Shown piece by piece: positions 57,038 through 64,000 of a stretch of DNA of 64,000 nucleotides (position 1 is its first letter; each line of letters opens with the position of its first letter). Under the pieces are notes generated by a model. It did no database searches and had not been told where the DNA came from. It saw nothing but the letters and a program-made list of their open reading frames with translations. The translations under genes and the position numbers were made by a program. The stretch lies in contig NZ_CP011144.1 in assembly GCF_000972865.1 (NCBI RefSeq), forward strand, positions 1,178,001 through 1,242,000. Direction: 5' to 3'. Origin of the DNA: Pseudoxanthomonas suwonensis. GTDB taxonomy: Bacteria > Pseudomonadota > Gammaproteobacteria > Xanthomonadales > Xanthomonadaceae.

Positions 57038-59254
57038 TCAGCGCAGCAGGGCGGGCTGTGCCTCGAACCATTCGCGGGCGCGGACCAGGTGCATGTCGCG
57101 CTGGCCGTTCCGCAAGTCCACCCCGGCTGAGAGCACGCCCATGCGTGCGAGCAACTGACCGTGCCGGTCGTCGCCGGCCAGCCGCAGGCGGGCCTGGACC
57201 TCGTAACGGTCGTTGCGCGCGTGCACGTCGTCCAGCACCAGGGTGTCGCCCTGCCAGTGCACCCGCGCGCTGGCCTGGACCTGGCCCGAATCCACCAGCC
57301 GGTCCATCCAGTGTGGGTAGCCGTGGCCGTTGCCGAACAGGTCCAGCAGGAAGCCCACGTCGCTGGCCTGCACCTGGACCTTGCCCGACACCGAGTTGGG
57401 CGCGGCCAGGTCGATCCGCGCGCTGGGCAGATCGACCTGTGTCCACCAGCCCTGTCGCGACTGGCCGTCGGCATCGCGCGAGCTCACGTTGCGCAGCCGC
57501 ACCTGGCTGCCATCGAGATCGAACTGGCGCTGCTCCAGGTCGGCCCGGTTCAGGCGCGCATCCAGTGCGACATCGCCGCGCAATTCACGCCCGCCCATCG
57601 ACATGCGCGCGCCGTGGCCCTGCGCGCTGACCGTGCCATGGCCTATGCCACCGGCGCCGTCCAGGACCAGGTCCGCGCTGGCGGTGCCGCTGCCGCCCTC
57701 GATCCGCATCTGCTCGGACAGGAAGCGGTTGTACACCCGCAGGTCCGGCACCTGCGCACCGGTGAAGCGCAGGTGCGCGCTGCTGGCGCCGAGGCCGCCG
57801 TCGCGCGACGGCACGCCGTCGACGGTCACGTCCAGCCGCAGGTCGTTGCCCTTCGCGTACGGCGTCGACGATGCCTGCGCGCCCGCGATCGAATAGCGGT
57901 CCAGCTGCACGCCGATCCGGGTCTGCAGTCCGCCGGAGTCCGACACGCCCAGGTCCGCGCGCACGCGCCCCTGGCCGCTGATGTCGTTGCCCATGACCGT
58001 GGCCACCACCGCCACGTCCGGCAGTTCGACATGGCTGCCCGGCGCGGGCCGCCCCTCCTCCAGGCGCAGGTCGGCCACCAGGTCGCCCGAGCCGTCCAGC
58101 TGCAGCCAGGGCGGCGCGTTGAACATCCGCGGCACCCAGTCCAGCGACTTGAAATGCCAGTGCCCGACCACGTGTCCGGAGGCGCGCGGCAGCACCGCGT
58201 GCAGGTCGCCCTGCACCGGCAGCTGGCGGCCCTGCAGGTTCAGTTCGGCGTCGAGGTCGAGCGTGCCGCCCTCGCGTTCGGGCACCTGCAGCCGCAGGGC
58301 GATGTCCTCGTCGACGCTCGCCTCCAGCCGTATTTCGCCGTCCAGAGCCGCGCCGGTGATGCCGACACCCTGCATCGGCGCGGTCCAGCGCACGGTGCCG
58401 CCGGGCTGCAGCACGCCGTCGCGCATCTCCAGCCGCGCGTGGAGTTGCCCGCCACCGGGCGCGGCCGCGATCCGGAAATGCCCCTGCGGATCGAAGTAGC
58501 CGCGCAGCGAAGCGCCTTCCGCGTCGACCGCCAGCACGCCATCGGTGAGCAGCAGCTTGCGCGCGCCCGGCGCCTGCGCTCGGGTGTGGCGCTTGATCGA
58601 GAAATCGCCGTCGAGCCGGACTCCATCCAGCCACTGCTCGCCATCGGCCAGCACCCGTGCGTGGTCGAAGCGGAACGACGAGGGCAGGATCTGCATCGGC
58701 CCGCCGCGCAGCTGCTTGGAGAATCCGAACGTGGCGCTGCCGTTGCCCTCCAGCACCAGTTCGTCGAAGTGCCCGCGCAGCACGTGGTCGGCCGCGATCC
58801 GGTCGAACAGCAGGGTCCAGCCGCCGGGCCGCGGCGGCGGCGGCTCGCGGCTGGTCTGCACGTGCCGCGCGCCGCCGGTGACGCCGGACGCCACGACCGA
58901 AGGCACGCGCACTTCCTTCTTCAGCAGCGGCCACAGGGCGAGGCGGCCACGCACGCGCTCGGCCTGGACGTCCCATGCGGTGTGCCGCACCTGGCCCTGC
59001 AGGCGCACGTTGCGGGCGACGACATGCCCGGGGAACAGGGTGACCGCCAGGCCCCACTGGGCCTGGAACTTCTCCGGCTTGCGGTTGGCCGTCCAGGTGC
59101 CGAGCGGGGTGTTGAGGAACAGGTTGCCCAGCAGCAGGTAGGCCGCGTAGGCGACCAGCAGCGTCCAGGCGGTGCGCCGCAGCCAGCGCGGCCGGCCGCG
59201 CCAGAACGCCAGCCACCGCTCCCGCCATTCCCTTGCCCGTGCGCGCATGTCCAT
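57038..59254 (-). CDS. AsmA-like inner-membrane-anchored periplasmic protein, function unknown
   Basis: A 738-residue protein: a short cytoplasmic Arg-rich start (MDMRARAREWRERW), one membrane anchor (TAWTLLVAYAAYLLLGNLFL, about 28-47), then about 690 periplasmic residues dominated by short beta-strand repeats (for example LDGSQVRLRNVSS, GDLVADLRLEEGR, GTVSAQGHGARMSM). That layout resembles AsmA/TamB/YdbH-like proteins thought to carry phospholipids across the periplasm; I did not find a diagnostic motif, so this is structural inference. ATG 59254 or 59248 could be the start. Stands alone between glnE and the DAHP synthase gene, with a terminator after it. Confidence 0.7.
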   Translation of the reverse strand: MDMRARAREWRERWLAFWRGRPRWLRRTAWTLLVAYAAYLLLGNLFLNTPLGTWTANRKPEKFQAQWGLAVTLFPGHVVARNVRLQGQVRHTAWDVQAERVRGRLALWPLLKKEVRVPSVVASGVTGGARHVQTSREPPPPRPGGWTLLFDRIAADHVLRGHFDELVLEGNGSATFGFSKQLRGGPMQILPSSFRFDHARVLADGEQWLDGVRLDGDFSIKRHTRAQAPGARKLLLTDGVLAVDAEGASLRGYFDPQGHFRIAAAPGGGQLHARLEMRDGVLQPGGTVRWTAPMQGVGITGAALDGEIRLEASVDEDIALRLQVPEREGGTLDLDAELNLQGRQLPVQGDLHAVLPRASGHVVGHWHFKSLDWVPRMFNAPPWLQLDGSGDLVADLRLEEGRPAPGSHVELPDVAVVATVMGNDISGQGRVRADLGVSDSGGLQTRIGVQLDRYSIAGAQASSTPYAKGNDLRLDVTVDGVPSRDGGLGASSAHLRFTGAQVPDLRVYNRFLSEQMRIEGGSGTASADLVLDGAGGIGHGTVSAQGHGARMSMGGRELRGDVALDARLNRADLEQRQFDLDGSQVRLRNVSSRDADGQSRQGWWTQVDLPSARIDLAAPNSVSGKVQVQASDVGFLLDLFGNGHGYPHWMDRLVDSGQVQASARVHWQGDTLVLDDVHARNDRYEVQARLRLAGDDRHGQLLARMGVLSAGVDLRNGQRDMHLVRAREWFEAQPALLR

Positions 59255-59349
59255 GGTCGGCAACCTGCCTGTGGCCGCAACGTAGGCAAGCTACAGCGAA
59301 AGCGCGGCAGGCGCATCCGTGCCGCGCGGACCCCGCGGCGACCGGAAAC

Positions 59350-60426
<1,077 letters not shown>

Positions 60427-60470
60427 GGGGGTGCTCCTAGTGTCGTTTGCTCCCGCCCGGGAACCGGCGA

Positions 60471-60500
60471 CAAAAAAGCCGCCAGGTTCGCTGGCGGCTT
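60471..60500 (-). terminator. Attenuator terminator before the DAHP synthase gene
   Basis: On the minus strand GCCGCCAG (60498-60491) pairs with CTGGCGGC (60485-60478) around CGAAC, followed by TTTTTT. It ends 45 nt before the gene. The 5' part CCAGCGAAC (60494-60486) can instead pair with GTTCGACTGG (60523-60514) just after the leader stop codon, with one bulged base; the two structures exclude each other. Confidence 0.87.
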
Positions 60501-60524
60501 TCAGGGGTGTGTTCCAGTCGAACT

Positions 60525-60605
60525 TCAGAACGTGCGCAACCCTTCCTCCGCCTGTGGCGTTGGAAACCAGTACCCGAAATAAAAGGCGGCGCGCGGCGTG
60601 TTCAC
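60525..60605 (-). CDS. Aromatic leader peptide of the DAHP synthase gene
   Basis: A 26-codon ORF with GTG start: (M)NTPRAAFYFGYWFPTPQA, then EEGLRTF. Seven aromatic residues occur, six of them within FYFGYWF (Phe, Tyr and Trp codons at positions 8-14). It ends 25 nt before the attenuator hairpin. This is what a leader for an enzyme feeding all three aromatic amino acids should look like. There is no ribosome site before the GTG; the candidate promoter would start the RNA at it. Confidence 0.85.
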   Translation of the reverse strand: MNTPRAAFYFGYWFPTPQAEEGLRTF

Positions 60606-60612
60606 GGCGCCA

Positions 60613-60641
60613 TTGATAGCAGCCGGTTCCGGACCGCGCAA
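60613..60641 (-). promoter_or_regulatory. Candidate promoter of the aromatic leader-DAHP synthase unit
   Basis: On the minus strand TTGCGC (-35, 60641-60636), a 17-nt spacer and TATCAA (-10, 60618-60613). The predicted start at 60605-60606 coincides with the GTG of the leader peptide. Each box matches the consensus at four of six positions. Confidence 0.55.
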
Positions 60642-60672
60642 CCGTTTCAGTGGCAACGGCGGAGCGCGCCGC

Positions 60673-61602
60673 TCAGGGCGGACCGGTGCGCGGCCCGGTG
60701 GCGATCCAGGCGGTGGTCAGCAGCAGCCACTGCATCACCAGGTTGAACCAGAGCATCAGGCCGATGATCACCGCGAAGCCGGCCATCAACGGGTTGTTGC
60801 CCACGCCGCTGGCCAGTTCCGCGCCCAGGTACTTCAGCGCGCCGAAGCCGACAGCCCCCAGCAGCGCGCCGCGCAGCACCGCGCGGTTGCTTACCGGTAT
60901 GCGCGACTGCAGGCGGAACAGCATGAAGAACACCAGCACGTCGATCACCAGCGCGACCAGCAGGCCGGCCACCACCAGCGCCGGGTCCGGCACGTAGGCG
61001 CCGGCCGGATCCAGCCATGCCTTGACCAGGCCCAGCGCATGGGTGCCGATCATCGAGAACGCGGCCGACAGGATCATCAGCACGCCCAGGGCGAAGACCA
61101 GCGCCACGTCGATCAGGCGCATCAGCACGAACCCGCGATCCTTGCGCGGCAACCCGAAAATGGTGCGCACCCCATCGCGGAAACTGCGCAGCCAGCCGCT
61201 GGCCGTGAACGTCAGGATCGCCAGCACGATCAGGCCGCTGATGCCCAGGACCTGCACGTCGAACAGCGCATCCACGTCGATCGCGCCGCCGGACCCGGTA
61301 TCGATCAGGCCGGGGATGGTGTTCGACAGACCTGCCACCACGGCATCGCGCAATGCCGGCGAGGACCCGAACACGATCCCGAAGACGGCGAAGAAGACAT
61401 AGATGGCCGCGAACACCGAGAACACCGCCGAGAACGACATGCCGCGCGCCAGCAGCGGGCCGCGGCTCTCCAAGTACAGCGCCAAGGTCCGGCCCGGGCG
61501 GCTCGTGCGCCAGAAGCGGATCAACGACGGCCCCCGGGGGCGGCCGCCATGCGGCGATTCCGCGTCATGCAAGCCATCGTTTGCCACGGCTTTGCGAAGC
61601 AT
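60673..61602 (-). CDS. YihY/BrkB-family membrane protein
   Basis: A 309-residue protein of the YihY (formerly RNase BN) family with about six helices: FSVFAAIYVFFAVFGIVFG, VLGISGLIVLAILTFTASGWLRSFRDGVRTIFGLPRKDRGF (the family signature), GFVLMRLIDVALVFALGVLMILSA, LVVAGLLVALVIDVLVFFMLF, LRGALLGAVGFGALKYLG and a C-terminal segment. A transport role is often proposed; none is proven. ATG 61602 avoids longer starts that run into a repeat. It ends 68 bp before the aromatic leader and may read into it. In 61603-62033 I see only a repeat, GC-rich inverted repeats near 61850-61920 and a terminator. Confidence 0.87.
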   Translation of the reverse strand: MLRKAVANDGLHDAESPHGGRPRGPSLIRFWRTSRPGRTLALYLESRGPLLARGMSFSAVFSVFAAIYVFFAVFGIVFGSSPALRDAVVAGLSNTIPGLIDTGSGGAIDVDALFDVQVLGISGLIVLAILTFTASGWLRSFRDGVRTIFGLPRKDRGFVLMRLIDVALVFALGVLMILSAAFSMIGTHALGLVKAWLDPAGAYVPDPALVVAGLLVALVIDVLVFFMLFRLQSRIPVSNRAVLRGALLGAVGFGALKYLGAELASGVGNNPLMAGFAVIIGLMLWFNLVMQWLLLTTAWIATGPRTGPP

Positions 61603-61728
61603 GCGCCCATGCCCGTTCCCCGTTCGACTGCGCTGCTCCGATTCTGGATGTTCCGGCGCGGGCTGGAAAGCTGGTTGCACGATGCTGTCGGGGTGGCGAA
61701 AGCCGCGCGATTCCCCGCCCCGTTCCCT

Positions 61729-61822
61729 TCGAAGCCCAGCTTGCTGGCGACATGGCTGCCGGCAGCATGAAGGCGTCGCCTGTGCCGGCGGCGTCGCGTC
61801 GCTGGCACGCCCGGCTCCTGTA
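61729..61822. repeat. Diverged GTAGGAGC-type element upstream of the YihY gene
   Basis: GAAGCCCAGCTTGCTGGCGACATGG...GCCTGTGCCGGCGGCGTCGCGTCGCTGGCACGCCCGGCTCCTGT. It keeps the centre and right end, but its left end is degraded and its right end reads CTCCTGT instead of CTCCTAC. After it, 61838-61865 holds CCCTCCCC(AG) tandem units and 61858-61920 two GGCGAAAGGGAG hairpin arms. Confidence 0.65.
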
Positions 61823-61973
61823 TCAAGAGCCAAAGCCCCCCTCCCCAGCCCTCCCCAGCCCTCCCCTTCGCCTGCGGCGAAAGGGAGGGGCACGAGCAGT
61901 TCCCTTTCGGCGAAAGGGAGGGAGCCAGATACAGAAACCTGCGGGCGGACATGGCTGGCGCGGAGGCCGCAAA

Positions 61974-62003
61974 AGGAAACCCCGCCTCGCGGCGGGGTTT
62001 CCT
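61974..62003 (-). terminator. Intrinsic terminator after groEL
   Basis: AGGAAACCCCGCC and GGCGGGGTTTCCT form a perfect 13-bp stem around TCGC, with a TTTT run on the minus strand. It lies 30 bp past the groEL stop and would end the groES-groEL transcript. Confidence 0.9.
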
Positions 62004-62033
62004 GGTACTGCTTGTCGCTCCGGTACGGCCGGA

Positions 62034-63686
<1,653 letters not shown>

Positions 63687-63731
63687 TCAGTTCAATTGAT
63701 GCGAATGGGGAGTGTGGGAAGCGGCGGGCGC

Positions 63732-64000
63732 TCAGCCCAGCACGGCGAAGATGTCGTCTTCCTTCACCACCAGGTATTCGGTGCCGTCGAGCTTGACCTC
63801 GGTGCCGGCGTACTTGCCGAACAGCACCTGGTCGCCGACCTTGACCTTCGGCGCGCGCACGTTGCCGTTGTCGAACACCTTGCCCTCGCCCACGGCCACG
63901 ACCTGGCCCTTGATCGGCTTCTCGGTGGCCGAATCGGGAATCACGATGCCACCGGCGGAGACCTTCTCTTCCTCGGTGCGCTTGATGACGACGCGGTCGT
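63732..64000 (-). CDS. groES: 10-kDa co-chaperonin GroES (5' end outside window)
   Basis: The window contains about 89 codons, from [20 protein letters not shown] to [11 protein letters not shown]. The mobile loop region [20 protein letters not shown] and [34 protein letters not shown] are typical. Only the first six or so codons (MSIKPLH-type) are missing at 64000. Confidence 0.98.
   Translation of the reverse strand, partial: DRVVIKRTEEEKVSAGGIVIPDSATEKPIKGQVVAVGEGKVFDNGNVRAPKVKVGDQVLFGKYAGTEVKLDGTEYLVVKEDDIFAVLG

Overview
The window is a GC-rich chromosomal segment that reads like a member of the Xanthomonadaceae/Lysobacteraceae (Lysobacter, Luteimonas or Pseudoxanthomonas type). Three things point there: the gene order ilvC-ilvG-ilvM-ilvA-leuA-leuB, a dense set of intergenic GTAGGAGC...GGCTCCTAC repeats, and the close neighbours waaA/tolC/pcm. 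The lineage is an inference from layout; no rRNA, tRNA, phage or transposase gene was seen.

Layout. 1-9.6 kb (mostly minus strand): thiC behind a TPP riboswitch, a secreted GH5 mannanase-like enzyme, a gamma-glutamyltransferase-family hydrolase, an unknown lipoprotein, a PhnD-like binding protein coupled to ilvD. 9.6-17.6 kb (plus): the ilvCGMA-leuA operon plus leuB, preceded by a leader peptide rich in Leu/Val/Ile codons and an attenuator. 17.7-18.8 kb: an AI-2E-family permease. 18.9-19.7 kb: a repeat island. 19.8-33.2 kb: a two-operon locus that looks dedicated to D-amino acids and peptides. It holds two serine hydrolases, a YkvI-like permease, DgcN (DUF1611), a TonB receptor, a D-aminoacylase-family amidohydrolase, a POT peptide transporter, a DgcA-like epimerase/racemase, and a divergent XRE-cupin regulator. 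Both operons start at almost identical promoter/operator sequences. 33.4-36.5 kb: leuDC with a divergent LysR regulator. 36.5-37.0 kb: a tandem 122-bp repeat array. 37.0-44.5 kb: an RND pump, its membrane-fusion lipoprotein, a TetR regulator, a PCMT and TolC. 44.5-49.8 kb: envelope glycolipid genes (waaA, lipid A acyltransferase, O-antigen-ligase-like protein, GT4) and a small zinc-ribbon protein. 49.8-50.8 kb: a second repeat island. 50.8-59.3 kb: yceI, a RutE-like nitroreductase, an ELM1-family protein, glnE, a third repeat island, and an AsmA-like protein. 59.3-64.0 kb: DAHP synthase with an aromatic leader peptide and attenuator, a YihY-family protein, and groEL-groES (groES runs off the window).

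How the parts work together. Branched-chain amino acid synthesis is split into ilvD, ilvCGMA-leuA, leuB and leuDC, under attenuation and probably LysR control. DAHP synthase shows the same logic with Phe/Tyr/Trp codons. In both leaders the best promoter puts the transcript start at, or within a few bases of, the leader start codon, so these control peptides may be translated from leaderless RNA. The 20-33 kb locus is the most unusual part. Its genes form a plausible route from outer-membrane uptake of peptides, through periplasmic hydrolysis and peptide import, to N-acetylation and racemisation of D-Glu. A shared palindromic operator would let the XRE-cupin protein control both operons.
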